DNA from: Candidatus Nitrosocosmicus oleophilus
GTDB taxonomy: Archaea > Thermoproteota > Nitrososphaeria > Nitrososphaerales > Nitrososphaeraceae
Length of the DNA stretch: 64,000 nucleotides
NCBI RefSeq assembly: GCF_000802205.1
Contig: NZ_CP012850.1
Span: 1,984,001 to 2,048,000 of the forward strand
Direction: 5' to 3'
Part shown: in pieces, positions 16,025 through 25,252 of the stretch
Layout of the letters: each line of letters starts with the position of its first letter
Position numbering within the stretch: the stretch's first letter is position 1
The notes under the pieces: model-generated
Databases searched by the model: none
What the model saw: the letters and a program-made list of their open reading frames with translations, nothing else
What the model was told of the DNA's origin: nothing
Program-made: the position numbers and the translations under genes

Positions 16025-17401
16025 TTATCTGCTACTAATAGGTTGACTAATTAACCCCATATCCGAAAATGTTTGAACACGAACATCTGGGTTTGTCCTT
16101 TTCAAATTACTGGTTCTATGGCCTATAATGTACCTTATACCTGATTTATTAGCGGCTTCAACGAGCCTTGGAGTTACTATGCCGTCAAGTATCAACAAAT
16201 TTCCGTCTTTTAATTCAGATATTTTTTTCATTATTTCAGAAATAGGAATTTTGACTATTCTTTTCATTGACTTGTCAAAAACCATTGCTTCTAAAGTTTC
16301 ATTTATCTCTTGAAACACTTTCTTCACAATGGAGATGACTTCTTCGTCTTCTTTAGAAATCATGTTATCTGGACTTTGTTTTTGGTCGCTATTGTCATAA
16401 TTATTGTGTTTGTTTAAACTTTGATTAGTTAAATTTCTATTATATGTAATCGAGCTATTTTGGTCTTGATTGTTTGATTGATTTTGGCTATGATCAATTC
16501 TGTGATGATTCCTAATTTGTTGTACGTTAGATGGGATGGTGTTGGTATCGTTGATTTTATCATTAATAAATTGTTCAACGTCCTTTAATATTTCTGAAAT
16601 CTCCAGTGGAGTACACTCTTCTACCTCTCTGCCCGGAGGAGCTCTGTATACTTTTTCTATATCTACTAACCCTTGCAATTCCTTTAGTATCAAATCTCCC
16701 GCCCGATCGCCGTCTATAAATGCGATAGTTCTCTTACCCTGGGTCAATTTTAATATGGTTTCATCAATTTTTGCACCTTCTATCGCTATTGAATTATCGT
16801 ATCCTGCTCTTAGGAGATTAATAACATCTGCCCGACCTTCAACGAGTATTATCCAATCGCTGTCAAAAACGCCAACACCACATGCTAATTGCGCCTTTCC
16901 AAATGTTGTCAGTCTGCCTGGTTTGCTCGCATCGTAGACATCCTTCAGCATTTCTTCTCCTTCACTAATCGTTTTAGTAGCCCATTCTTGAACAATTTTC
17001 TTGGCCCTGTCTACTATTACTTTTTTCTTTATTGCTCTAATATCATCAATCCCCACCAATGAAAATTTTGCCTGGAAAGGTCCCACTTTATCGATACTTT
17101 CAATAGCCGCCGCTATTAACGCTGCAGTAGATATATCAGTACTCATAGGAATCAACGCATCTCCACGTGCTGAGTTGGATTTTGTATCAACGTTTACCTC
17201 AATTCTGCCGACTTTCGAAACCTTTTGTAATTCATTCAAGTTCATCTCTGGACCTAAAAGACCCTCAGTTTGGCCAAATATTGCTCCAATAATATCTGCC
17301 TTCTCCACTAGCCCATCGACATCAAATTTTAGCTTGACATGATATTTTACAATACCAGTATTTGGCATTTTTATAACTTCATTATTAATTTTATTTATCA
17401 T
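16025..17401 (-). CDS. dnaG: DnaG-type primase (archaeal)
   Basis: A 458-aa archaeal DnaG. The Toprim domain lies in the middle: IILVEGRADVINLLRAGYD with the catalytic Glu, and IAFIDGDRAGD with the DxD acidic pair. The N-terminal YHVKLKFDVDGLVEKADIIG region is typical of the archaeal family, and the C-terminal part ends in the ILDGIVTPRLVEAA / IIGHR block. Between them an Asn/Gln/Ser-rich linker of about 75 residues (about 290-345) looks disordered and accounts for the extra length. Archaeal DnaG associates with the exosome and may also prime DNA synthesis. The gene is followed directly by rbkR. Confidence 0.95.
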   Translation of the reverse strand: MINKINNEVIKMPNTGIVKYHVKLKFDVDGLVEKADIIGAIFGQTEGLLGPEMNLNELQKVSKVGRIEVNVDTKSNSARGDALIPMSTDISTAALIAAAIESIDKVGPFQAKFSLVGIDDIRAIKKKVIVDRAKKIVQEWATKTISEGEEMLKDVYDASKPGRLTTFGKAQLACGVGVFDSDWIILVEGRADVINLLRAGYDNSIAIEGAKIDETILKLTQGKRTIAFIDGDRAGDLILKELQGLVDIEKVYRAPPGREVEECTPLEISEILKDVEQFINDKINDTNTIPSNVQQIRNHHRIDHSQNQSNNQDQNSSITYNRNLTNQSLNKHNNYDNSDQKQSPDNMISKEDEEVISIVKKVFQEINETLEAMVFDKSMKRIVKIPISEIMKKISELKDGNLLILDGIVTPRLVEAANKSGIRYIIGHRTSNLKRTNPDVRVQTFSDMGLISQPISSR

Positions 17402-17553
17402 ATTTCACTGATTATCATAACTATAATGTCTTACCTTGATTAAGTTTTTTGTTTTAAAATTTTTCAGCCTTTGTTTACACCTTTAAACGGTTATATAATA
17501 AATATCTGGTAGACCTTGAAATTATTCAAAAATCTCTTAACTTTTTTTTAATT

Positions 17554-17943
17554 TCATAGCATACTATTATAAAATGATCTTAACTCTTCAATTGTCCTTA
17601 TTTTCCCTTGTGTGATTCTAATTATCTTATTTCTGTAATAATTATCAATATATCTTTGATTTAATAAATAAGAAATTTTTCTCGTCATTATTCTACCAGT
17701 ATCGTCCAAATCTAAAAGCAAAATTAACTTCTTGTATTTAACTCTAAAATTGTCCGCCAAATCGACAATATTTTTGTAATTATGATATGCTTGTATGTTC
17801 CCAGAACAGCCCAAATATGATAATGCCTCCAAATCTCTTTTACCTTCTACCAAAATTAACGAATTTTTGGTAGATTCATTGTTAATCTGATCCACAAATT
17901 CTTTTAATTCTCTAATTTTCTCTAGTCGTTGGATCTTATCCAT
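17554..17943 (-). CDS. small Toprim-domain protein (UPF0292-like)
   Basis: The 129-aa product is little more than one Toprim fold: SLILVEGKRDLEALSYLG gives the conserved Glu and KLILLLDLDDTGRI the DxD pair. Length and pattern match the archaeal UPF0292 family. Toprim proteins cut or join nucleic acid backbones or bind nucleotides; for this small family the activity is not known to me. It is on the same strand upstream of dnaG, also a Toprim protein, separated by about 150 bases, and follows the 100-aa zinc-ribbon membrane protein gene by 18 bases. Confidence 0.82.
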   Translation of the reverse strand: MDKIQRLEKIRELKEFVDQINNESTKNSLILVEGKRDLEALSYLGCSGNIQAYHNYKNIVDLADNFRVKYKKLILLLDLDDTGRIMTRKISYLLNQRYIDNYYRNKIIRITQGKIRTIEELRSFYNSML

Positions 17944-17961
17944 TACTTTATTCTGTTCTAA

Positions 17962-18264
17962 TTACGAGCCTACTCTCTTCATTTTTGATCCGCATTTTGG
18001 ACATGAAGACTGATTATGTTTTGTTCCGCAACTCATACAATAATAGCTAACGGAGCTGCCATTTCCTCCAAATACAGAGCCTGCCATCCCCATCTTCTTC
18101 ATGGCTCTATTTCTAATGTAATAACTAAGCAAAATGAAAACTACTATTATTACCGGTAAAGATAACGGAAACGGGAGCAAGAACGAGATTGCAAGACTTA
18201 TTCCTAAGGATATACCAATCCACAATAATTGTTGAGACAAGAATTGTTTGTTATTATCTATCAC
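17962..18264 (-). CDS. membrane protein with C-terminal zinc ribbon, 100 aa
   Basis: Two adjacent hydrophobic segments (about residues 12-30 and 33-50, LLWIGISLGISLAISFLL and LPVIIVVFILLSYYI) are followed by a Gly/Ser linker and a zinc ribbon, CMSCGTKHNQSSCPKCGSK, with two CxxC pairs. The small hairpin-in-membrane plus cytosolic ribbon design is common in archaea, but its role is unclear. It is likely cotranscribed with the Toprim gene 18 bases downstream. Confidence 0.7.
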   Translation of the reverse strand: MIDNNKQFLSQQLLWIGISLGISLAISFLLPFPLSLPVIIVVFILLSYYIRNRAMKKMGMAGSVFGGNGSSVSYYCMSCGTKHNQSSCPKCGSKMKRVGS

Positions 18265-18332
18265 TATCTCTCAGTGTTATATTTAAGAAACATTATATAT
18301 AAAATGTTTCCCATGCTGACTAAAGTCACAAT

Positions 18333-18638
18333 TTAACTATATTCTGCGTAATATTTGTATCTCTTCTCTACTTCTTTATTCTTCCCTTCGCGAACTTTAT
18401 CGATTTCAATCTTCAATAGACTCTTGGCATATTCTTTAAACTTAATTCCCTCTTCTGTATTTGGGAATTTGCCAAGTGAAAAATCGAATTGACTCATAAA
18501 CTCGATAACCAGATCTCTAAATTCCTCTTTCGAGGGTTTCTTGTTATTGTTAACCTTTAACCATGAGACAGCTAATTGTGAGGCATAAATTTTGGCTACA
18601 TCTTCAGCTAGCCTGTCAACTTCAAAGTAATCAGCCAC
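18333..18638 (-). CDS. hypothetical protein, 101 aa
   Basis: A soluble, mostly helical and acidic/basic protein (MADYFEVDRLAEDVAKIYAS at the start) with a KPSKEEFRDLVIEFMSQFDF segment and a Lys/Glu-rich end. No motif or family is recognised. It is probably transcribed from the region divergent to L40e, since less than 100 bases separate the two starts. The start at ATG 18638 is the only sensible one. Confidence 0.6.
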   Translation of the reverse strand: MADYFEVDRLAEDVAKIYASQLAVSWLKVNNNKKPSKEEFRDLVIEFMSQFDFSLGKFPNTEEGIKFKEYAKSLLKIEIDKVREGKNKEVEKRYKYYAEYS

Positions 18639-18735
18639 TAAATAACCGCAATCGGATAATTTATAAATTTTATGAGGGGATTCAAGTTCGCAGAATAGAA
18701 AGATAAAAATGTGAATAGGTTATAAAAAAATTATT

Positions 18736-18903
18736 ATGCCAATTACCGATGTAACGAAAAGAAGTATTGCACAAAAGCGCCGATTGTTTTTCAAAATCTG
18801 TTTTGATTGCGGAGCAAAAAATCCAATAGGCGGAACTAGATGTAGAAAGTGTCATGGCAGCCAAATGCGATTAAAGAATAGAACCCTAGGTGCAAAGAAA
18901 TAA
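18736..18903 (+). CDS. rpl40e: ribosomal protein L40e (eL40)
   Basis: A 55-codon gene. The peptide begins MPITDVTKRSIAQKRRLFFK and contains the zinc-binding pattern CFDCGAKNPIGGTRCRKCHG, four cysteines at residues 22, 25, 36 and 39. The conserved GAKNP and basic C-terminus (LKNRTLGAKK) are typical of eL40 of the large ribosomal subunit. The TATA-like AT-rich stretch just upstream suggests a short leader. It is transcribed divergently from the 101-aa gene. Confidence 0.93.
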   Translation: MPITDVTKRSIAQKRRLFFKICFDCGAKNPIGGTRCRKCHGSQMRLKNRTLGAKK

Positions 18904-18999
18904 TCTAGTATTTGGTATATAGTTGACAATTTTTTGATTTTTAAATAAGAAAACTTTAATTATCTTTTTTGTTTCCTACACTTTGAGATAACAAATAAT

Positions 19000-20724
19000 A
19001 TGAAGTACCCAAAGGTTGTTCTTACTGCTGATAGAACATTAATGTCTCCATATCGAGGAATTTCACTCGCATCATTTTTTGGATGTGCTCCTGCACTGGA
19101 TCCAAATCGTAGTCATGATTCTATTTGGTATAAAATATTAGGAAATCAAGTAACTCCTAAATTGCTTTTTGATTTTATTTGTAATCCTATTGCTAATTCA
19201 AACGGATTGGCTGACTTCGCTCCCTATGGCTTGAGAAAACTTGAAGCCGCCTTACTGAGGGACGGGTATTCTAGAGATGATGTAGTTGTTGCTCATCCCG
19301 ATCATATTGATAAGTTTATTGGGCCACAAACTGAATTCGTAGGTACTTATGAAATGGACCCCCTGGGAATGGGCCCTGTTACAATGACATTTACTTATGG
19401 CAGAAAACAAATGTCATACGCTGAATTTTATAATCGTGATCTCCATCATCGAATTAATGCTGCCAAACAAAAGAATGGAAGCAAGGCCAAAGTTGTGGTA
19501 GGGGCCTCCGGAACTTGGCAGTATAATTATGACCCAGCCAAAATTGAAGAGTATGGATTATACGCAATCGTAGAGGGAGATTTAGGAGGTATTGGACCTG
19601 AACTCGATGGAGTAGGAGGAAGGTTTTTTGATGCTGTAATCAATAACGAGTTAGAAACCGCTAATCCATTCAAGAAATCTGAGTTTAAAGTTGAAGTTAA
19701 AGAATTTGATAGAAACGGCAGGAAATATCATGGTAGGTTTCTTCATTATTCTAGAGAACCAAAAGTGGATGAAATTCCTGACATAGTCAACCCAAGTATG
19801 CACGGGATGGTTGAGGTAATGAGGGGATGTGGTAGAGGGTGCAAATTTTGCGATGTTACACTTCGACCCTTACGTTATTATCCAGTAGAAAAAGTACAGA
19901 ATGAAATCCGAGTAAATATGAAATATGGTGGATTAAAAAATGCTTGGATTCATAGCGATGATATTTTTGTTTATGGGCTAAATCCCAGGACAACCAAGAA
20001 TATGCAACCCAATAGGGAAGCAATAGAAGAACTCTTCAAAGGAATTATGGAAACAGGAGTAGAACATACTAACCCTACACACGGGACTTTAGCTGGAGCC
20101 ATTGCAGACGAAAAACTAATCCCTAATCTTTCGCGGATAATAAAATCGGGTCCTACTAATCATATTGGTGTGCAGTGTGGATTCGAAACGGGGAGCATAA
20201 GACTAATTGGTAAATACGCTGATAGAAAGTTAGCCCCATTTAGGCCATCTGAATGGCATTGGGTAGTAAAAGAAGGTGTAAAAACCTTGAACGAAAACTA
20301 CTGGGTACCTGCATTCACTCTGATCATGGGATTAGATAACAACGAGACTGCTGATGATAGCTGGGAAACTATCCAGCTAATCCATCAATTAGAGAAAGAA
20401 CAACCTGATTCCAAATTTACCGTAACACCATTGACTTTTGTCCCGATTGGTCTATTAGAAAAGTCCGACTTCTTTGACATAGGAAACACAATGGATCCAG
20501 CAAAATTGGGAGTAATGTATAAAACGTGGCAACACAACTTTAAATATGCCATTCATAAATTCATGCATAAAGTAGGTCAAAATGACCCCATCAAGAAATT
20601 CTTTTTTGCATCACTCGCTAGGACACTAGGTGGTGTACCTCTAAATGCTATGGAAAGATATGCTCGTAGGAAGAGTCCTGAACACGAGAAAGTAATTGAA
20701 AAAATTAAGGCGCAGTATGCATAA
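19000..20724 (+). CDS. B12-binding-type radical SAM protein
   Basis: A 574-aa radical SAM enzyme. The [4Fe-4S] motif CGRGCKFC puts Cys at 277, 281 and 284, and IHSDDIFVYG follows in the barrel. The roughly 260 residues before it resemble the Rossmann-like cobalamin-binding half of B12-dependent radical SAM proteins (GLRKLEAALLRDGYSRDDVVVAHPD), though the DxHxxG cobalamin motif is not obvious. Late motifs include FTLIMGLDNNETADDSW. Related archaeal proteins are annotated only as radical SAM proteins; the reaction is unknown. A regulator-like gene converges from downstream with 6 bases between stops. Confidence 0.85.
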   Translation: MKYPKVVLTADRTLMSPYRGISLASFFGCAPALDPNRSHDSIWYKILGNQVTPKLLFDFICNPIANSNGLADFAPYGLRKLEAALLRDGYSRDDVVVAHPDHIDKFIGPQTEFVGTYEMDPLGMGPVTMTFTYGRKQMSYAEFYNRDLHHRINAAKQKNGSKAKVVVGASGTWQYNYDPAKIEEYGLYAIVEGDLGGIGPELDGVGGRFFDAVINNELETANPFKKSEFKVEVKEFDRNGRKYHGRFLHYSREPKVDEIPDIVNPSMHGMVEVMRGCGRGCKFCDVTLRPLRYYPVEKVQNEIRVNMKYGGLKNAWIHSDDIFVYGLNPRTTKNMQPNREAIEELFKGIMETGVEHTNPTHGTLAGAIADEKLIPNLSRIIKSGPTNHIGVQCGFETGSIRLIGKYADRKLAPFRPSEWHWVVKEGVKTLNENYWVPAFTLIMGLDNNETADDSWETIQLIHQLEKEQPDSKFTVTPLTFVPIGLLEKSDFFDIGNTMDPAKLGVMYKTWQHNFKYAIHKFMHKVGQNDPIKKFFFASLARTLGGVPLNAMERYARRKSPEHEKVIEKIKAQYA

Positions 20725-20730
20725 AGATAT

Positions 20731-21639
20731 CTAAATAGTGTTAATCATTTCTAGCTCGCTTAAGAATTGTTCAATGTCTGAATAAATCGGACTAGATACC
20801 GATTTTTCTAATTTTTCCTTCATTAACTTATTAGAGAATACAATGATTTGATATTTTTGCTTGACATCCATATTAACAAGAGCCGAGTGTAAAAATCTAA
20901 TGGCCGTTTCGTTATGTGAAACAACTATGATACTAGTTTTCCCCTTCGCTCTTTTAGATAATTTGTTGATATAACGCTGAAAATCAATATCAAAAAAGGG
21001 ATCAATTAAATTTTCAACATTCCCTATCACTGTAGGATTCAGTCCCTCTCGCCTAGTCAGTATGTCAATCATGATGCAGATCGGTAAAGATTCGTCATCT
21101 CCTGATACTATTGCAAGTAAGGCGTTACTGACCTTTCGTTCATGACTATTATTTGTATTGATAGTGTTTCTCAATAATCTAAATGAGTCTGTAAGATTGG
21201 TAAGTAAATGAATTTTTTCGGTTTTACCTATTTTTCCTCTGTTAAACAACTCGAGGATGGTATTCAAAACCGGAAAACTAACATCTGTAAAAATTTTTCT
21301 CAAATTGATATTACGGTTGATCAGACTAAGAATTATGTTGTCTGTGATTTCCTTTTGACCATTGATTAGAGATTCAATGAGCTTTTGCTGAATCTCAAGG
21401 AAATTTTCATCTTTTAAATCTAAATTGATTATCCCGGGGTCTAAAAACCAGAAGTTTACGGAGCCGATTTTTTTTTTGTTTAGGATTTTTTGGAAATATA
21501 AAATATCAAGATATTTAGACATTGTAATACGATTAGTTCCAAGTTTATGCGAAATTTCACTACTAGACATAGGATTATTATTTTGTAAGAGATCTATTAC
21601 TCTTTTCTGGATATCCGATAAGTCGTACTTCTTATACAT
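20731..21639 (-). CDS. winged-helix regulator with large C-terminal domain, 302 aa
   Basis: Residues 1-70 form a clear winged helix (DLSDIQKRVIDLLQ, MSSSEISHKLGTNRITMSKYLDILYFQKIL). The remaining 230 residues start with a helical bundle and then appear Rossmann-like: ALLAIVSGDDESLPICIMIDIL, TVIGNVENLID, KTSIIVVSHNETAIRFLHSAL, YQIIVFSN. That sequence of parts recalls regulators with a helical plus cobalamin-type Rossmann half (CarH-like), but the cobalamin His motif is absent. It converges on the radical SAM gene. The ligand is unknown. Confidence 0.7.
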   Translation of the reverse strand: MYKKYDLSDIQKRVIDLLQNNNPMSSSEISHKLGTNRITMSKYLDILYFQKILNKKKIGSVNFWFLDPGIINLDLKDENFLEIQQKLIESLINGQKEITDNIILSLINRNINLRKIFTDVSFPVLNTILELFNRGKIGKTEKIHLLTNLTDSFRLLRNTINTNNSHERKVSNALLAIVSGDDESLPICIMIDILTRREGLNPTVIGNVENLIDPFFDIDFQRYINKLSKRAKGKTSIIVVSHNETAIRFLHSALVNMDVKQKYQIIVFSNKLMKEKLEKSVSSPIYSDIEQFLSELEMINTI

Positions 21640-21701
21640 TGGTCACAATGTTTTGGCTAGAATCATTTAAAAAGAATTTTTTTGTCGTGAGAATATTACT
21701 T

Positions 21702-22376
21702 TCAAAATTGTGATGCCAATTCATTAATTTTTTCGTACCAATTTTTTGACTTTACCACGCTACTAGCTGCGAGGATCCCTTTTGAGCCCAATTTGATTGC
21801 AATTCTTATGTCTTCAGAAGAATTAATTCCGGCTCCGCAAATCAATTTGGACTGACTTGCAACCAATTTTAAGTGTTGAAAAGAATCAGAAATTAAGGAA
21901 GGTTTTTCTGTAGCAATAGATTTTGTAGTTCCGATCAGTTCTGGGGGCTCTATAGCTACATAATCTGGACACATAGAAGTAATGTTTTTTAGCTCAGGCA
22001 AGTTTTTGGCACAAACGATGCTTAAGAGACCCAACGAACGCAATCTGGGAACTAAATCTTTTATGATCTCTTGGTTTACTGGATGCTCGCTATGATTAAT
22101 TAGTGACCCAACTCCTCCTGCACCTTTAACAATCTCTGGAATTGAAAAGCCAGTACTTGGCCCTGGTTGTTGTGTATCTACATGCTGTGCAATTACACTT
22201 AATTTTGTATTTTTTGTAATCCATGCTAAAAGGGGTAGAGGTGGCGAAAGGATTATTTCAATATCCGTCCGCTCGCTAACCCTTTCAGCTTCTCTTGTAA
22301 GGGATAATGCCTTGTCGCCAGAAATCTCCAAGTAGTTTTTCAAATTGATTATGAGTGGCCCCTTTCTTTCGGACAT
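21702..22376 (-). CDS. tpiA: triosephosphate isomerase (archaeal type)
   Basis: The enzyme interconverts dihydroxyacetone phosphate and glyceraldehyde 3-phosphate. From ATG 22376 the protein is 224 aa, the usual size of archaeal TIM. Visible sites are LIINLKNY (substrate Lys), LINHSEH (catalytic His), YVAIEPPELIGT (catalytic Glu and mobile loop) and ICGAGINSSEDI (phosphate-binding loop). An upstream ATG at 22409 would add 11 residues and overlap the preceding gene. It follows the FBP aldolase/phosphatase gene on the same strand, giving a gluconeogenic pair. Confidence 0.93.
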   Translation of the reverse strand: MSERKGPLIINLKNYLEISGDKALSLTREAERVSERTDIEIILSPPLPLLAWITKNTKLSVIAQHVDTQQPGPSTGFSIPEIVKGAGGVGSLINHSEHPVNQEIIKDLVPRLRSLGLLSIVCAKNLPELKNITSMCPDYVAIEPPELIGTTKSIATEKPSLISDSFQHLKLVASQSKLICGAGINSSEDIRIAIKLGSKGILAASSVVKSKNWYEKINELASQF

Positions 22377-22392
22377 TGCGCCTGTCGTAGGT

Positions 22393-23475
22393 TTATTTGA
22401 ATTTTTCATTCAATTTAGCCATTCTAGCCTCATATCCTTTATTATATTCTAATTCATCAGGTACAAGAGTCGCTGGGTGGATAAATCCCTGAACTCTTAA
22501 TACCGTTGCCCGCTCAGATGCCAATCTGCGTTGATATTCCCAATCTGCTGTCCCGAATCCATCATGAGGACCAGTAAGCTTGCCGTTATGCATGCTAAAC
22601 AACAAGCAGGAAACTATGGGAATGGAGTAATTCAAACTAGCTGCGGAATTTAACGCAACCGGCATGAATGGCATGTGATGGCTACCCCTAGTGTTGCCTG
22701 CTACTATGTGAGGATCATTAAAAGCACTACCTGCTTCTTCTGTGGCGGGAAAATTCTTTTGGGTTCTTACGATTGCTATAGGATCATCTTTTCCCACATA
22801 AGTTCCTGCTATATTGTGAAGCCTGTCGGTAGAACAAGAGACAATCTGTTCGCGCTGGTGAGTTAGCACAGAATGAACTACGAATCTGCCTGGATACATC
22901 AAAGCGGCCTCTAACTCTGGTTTATCGTTCCATAGTTTAAGATCGGCAATTTTGCCTGACATTACATCCATGATCCTAAATATTACACCCTCGGCCAGCT
23001 CCTCGTTAATAATCAGTCCTGTATTGCTTCTTGCGTCGACAAACATTCTCCAAAAGGGAAAATTATAGGCCCCTGGTTCAGTCTTGTCTGCAGCAAATAC
23101 ACAAAATACTTCGCTAGGTCTTTCTTCCATTTCTATTTCAGCAACTCCCGGACCCATTCCTTTTACATTTCCAGAGAAAGAGTCTTTAAGTAAATCCTGC
23201 CCTGCGCCGTATAATCCCTGTTCCTTAGCAATTTTTGTCCCCTCGGTAAATGCTTCCCAGGCGAGTTTGTGAATTTCTTTGTTGTCAGTCCCAAGCGTAT
23301 GAGTCATCACAATGTGGATATCATCGCCTGTGTAGCCTATATAACTATCAATCAAAATTCCTTTTCCATTTTTAATCACAAAATCTTTAACAGTCTGAAC
23401 CAATCTATCACTCGGTCTGGTGTGTCCTCCGATTCCTCCAATGTCTGCTTTTATTGCTGAAACAGTGATCTTCAT
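22393..23475 (-). CDS. fbp: fructose-1,6-bisphosphate aldolase/phosphatase (archaeal type V)
   Basis: This bifunctional gluconeogenic enzyme condenses triose phosphates to fructose 1,6-bisphosphate and removes the C1 phosphate. The protein from ATG 23475 begins MKITVSAIKADIGGIGGHTR, the exact N-terminus expected for the family, whose N-terminal Asp and His help bind the substrate and metals; it is 360 aa. The frame is open a further 50 codons upstream (to ATG 23625), but that extension would bury the conserved N-terminus and is probably not translated. The YIGYTGDDIHIVMTH and EYQRRLASER blocks are also present. tpiA follows in the same direction. Confidence 0.95.
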   Translation of the reverse strand: MKITVSAIKADIGGIGGHTRPSDRLVQTVKDFVIKNGKGILIDSYIGYTGDDIHIVMTHTLGTDNKEIHKLAWEAFTEGTKIAKEQGLYGAGQDLLKDSFSGNVKGMGPGVAEIEMEERPSEVFCVFAADKTEPGAYNFPFWRMFVDARSNTGLIINEELAEGVIFRIMDVMSGKIADLKLWNDKPELEAALMYPGRFVVHSVLTHQREQIVSCSTDRLHNIAGTYVGKDDPIAIVRTQKNFPATEEAGSAFNDPHIVAGNTRGSHHMPFMPVALNSAASLNYSIPIVSCLLFSMHNGKLTGPHDGFGTADWEYQRRLASERATVLRVQGFIHPATLVPDELEYNKGYEARMAKLNEKFK

Positions 23476-23708
23476 ACTCAACTTGAATTCTACGAGGGTT
23501 AAAAATTTTTGTTTCCCATTATTTCCTGCTAATACCTCTACGACCTCAAGATTCTGAGCTGCAGTCTTGTTTTCTCTGGTAAAAAGAGTTGGATCTCCTG
23601 TTTTGTTACTGTTATTTTTTTCCAATGATCATACTATTCTGTGATTAATATCGATATTTGTTGCCAAAAAAAGTAACCAATAAATAACCTTAATATCACT
23701 TTACTGTC

Positions 23709-23966
23709 ATGCGTGACGCAAATTTAATAAAAATAATGATCGAAGAAAGAGCTTTAGTGAAATTGATAAAAACTATAGGGGAAAAAGAGTATTCAACAAG
23801 AGACTTATTAAAGAAATTGGGCGCTTATGGGTATGGTCATAAATTACTCATAAAAGCAGAGGAAAAGGGACTAGTTGAACGAAGTAACGTTAAAAACAAA
23901 ACTTACAATAAATTGACAAAAGAAGGAAAGAAAATAATAAGATTAGCCAAGGAAATAGGAGTATAA
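23709..23966 (+). CDS. small winged-helix DNA-binding protein, 85 aa
   Basis: The whole 85-aa protein fits one winged helix: ALVKLIKTIGEKEYSTRDLL, LGAYGYGHKLLIKAEEKGLV (recognition helix region) and the wing VERSNVKNKTYNKLTKEGKK. It is strongly basic. It is divergently transcribed from fbp, separated by 233 bases counted from the fbp start used here, and lies 96 bases upstream of argG, so it could regulate either. No ligand domain is present. Confidence 0.75.
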   Translation: MRDANLIKIMIEERALVKLIKTIGEKEYSTRDLLKKLGAYGYGHKLLIKAEEKGLVERSNVKNKTYNKLTKEGKKIIRLAKEIGV

Positions 23967-24062
23967 CTTATTTTAATGGATTAACAAATCTTTTGATAAA
24001 CCTTTTCTCCTTTTTTGTTTCACAAAGATTAAATTATTAATTATACTACGGACCCGTGTTTA

Positions 24063-25250
24063 ATGAGTAAAGTAATTCTGGCTTTTTCTGGCGGATTAGA
24101 TACATCTGTTTGTGTAAAATATTTGCAGAATCTTCATAAACTCGATGTTATTACGCTTACTGTTGACGTAGGTCAAAATGATGACTTTGACGAAATCAAA
24201 AAAATTTCATCAGAATTGGGTGCTATAGAACACATTTATGTAGACTCAAAAAAAGAATTCATCCAAAACTACGTTACTCCAGCAATTAAGGCAAACGCCC
24301 TATATCAACAAAAATATCCACTTGCAACCGCGTTAGCTCGACCGCTAATTGCTAGTAAAGCTGTCGATATGGCAAAAAAATTTAATGCAACGTCTATTTC
24401 CCATGGGTGCACAGGTAAGGGTAACGATCAAGTGAGATTTGATCTTACAATTAGATCTTTGGATCCTAGTTTGAATATAATTGCTCCAATTAGAGATATG
24501 AACCTTACAAGGGATAAGGAATTAAAATATGCAAATGAGAATGGAATTAAAATAAGCGAAATAGCAAAGAAATATAGTATTGATGAAAATCTTTGGGGTC
24601 GGGCCATTGAAGGAGGCCTCTTGGAGAATTTGGAGAACGAACCTTCTAGTGATTCTCTAAAGTACGTTCAGCAGGACAATACCTCTACTGAATATATAAC
24701 GATCGGATTCGAAAAAGGGATACCTATTTCTTTGAACAGTCAAAAAATGGATCTCGAAAAGCTAATCGATGACCTCAATAGTATTGCTGGATCACATGGA
24801 GTTGGCATAATTGACCATATTGAGGATAGAGTAGTGGGCATAAAATCACGTGAAGTATATGAGGCTCCTGCTGCACTGGTATTAATAGAAGCCCATAAGG
24901 ACCTTGAAAAATTGGTGTTGACTAACTCCGAACTCCGTTTCAAACTATTAGTCGATGAACAGTGGGCATGGTTATCATATTCAGGATTATGGTTGGACCC
25001 GCTATTATCTGATTTGAATGCGTTTGTCGAGAAAACACAACAAAGAGTAAACGGTGAAATAAAGGTTAAAATGCATAACGGATCCTATCGTGTTGTAGGA
25101 AGAAAATCAATGTTTTCGCTATATAGCAATGACACAGTAACTTATTTGTCTAATTCTAATTATGATCAAACGTTGGCGAAAGGTTTTGTCGCACTTTGGG
25201 GCTTACAATCTACTGCTGCTAATTCAAAAATCATGGAAAATAAGGAGTAA
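24063..25250 (+). CDS. argG: argininosuccinate synthase
   Basis: A 395-aa cytosolic enzyme that joins citrulline and aspartate with ATP in arginine synthesis. The N-terminal PP-loop AFSGGLDTSV is at residues 8-17; SHGCTGKGNDQVRFD, LWGRAIEGG and YEAPAALVLI, all typical of ArgG, follow. The gene is separated by only two bases from the downstream ATP-grasp ligase gene (argX), so the two are one operon, which ties that ligase to arginine synthesis. Confidence 0.96.
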   Translation: MSKVILAFSGGLDTSVCVKYLQNLHKLDVITLTVDVGQNDDFDEIKKISSELGAIEHIYVDSKKEFIQNYVTPAIKANALYQQKYPLATALARPLIASKAVDMAKKFNATSISHGCTGKGNDQVRFDLTIRSLDPSLNIIAPIRDMNLTRDKELKYANENGIKISEIAKKYSIDENLWGRAIEGGLLENLENEPSSDSLKYVQQDNTSTEYITIGFEKGIPISLNSQKMDLEKLIDDLNSIAGSHGVGIIDHIEDRVVGIKSREVYEAPAALVLIEAHKDLEKLVLTNSELRFKLLVDEQWAWLSYSGLWLDPLLSDLNAFVEKTQQRVNGEIKVKMHNGSYRVVGRKSMFSLYSNDTVTYLSNSNYDQTLAKGFVALWGLQSTAANSKIMENKE

Positions 25251-25252
25251 AA

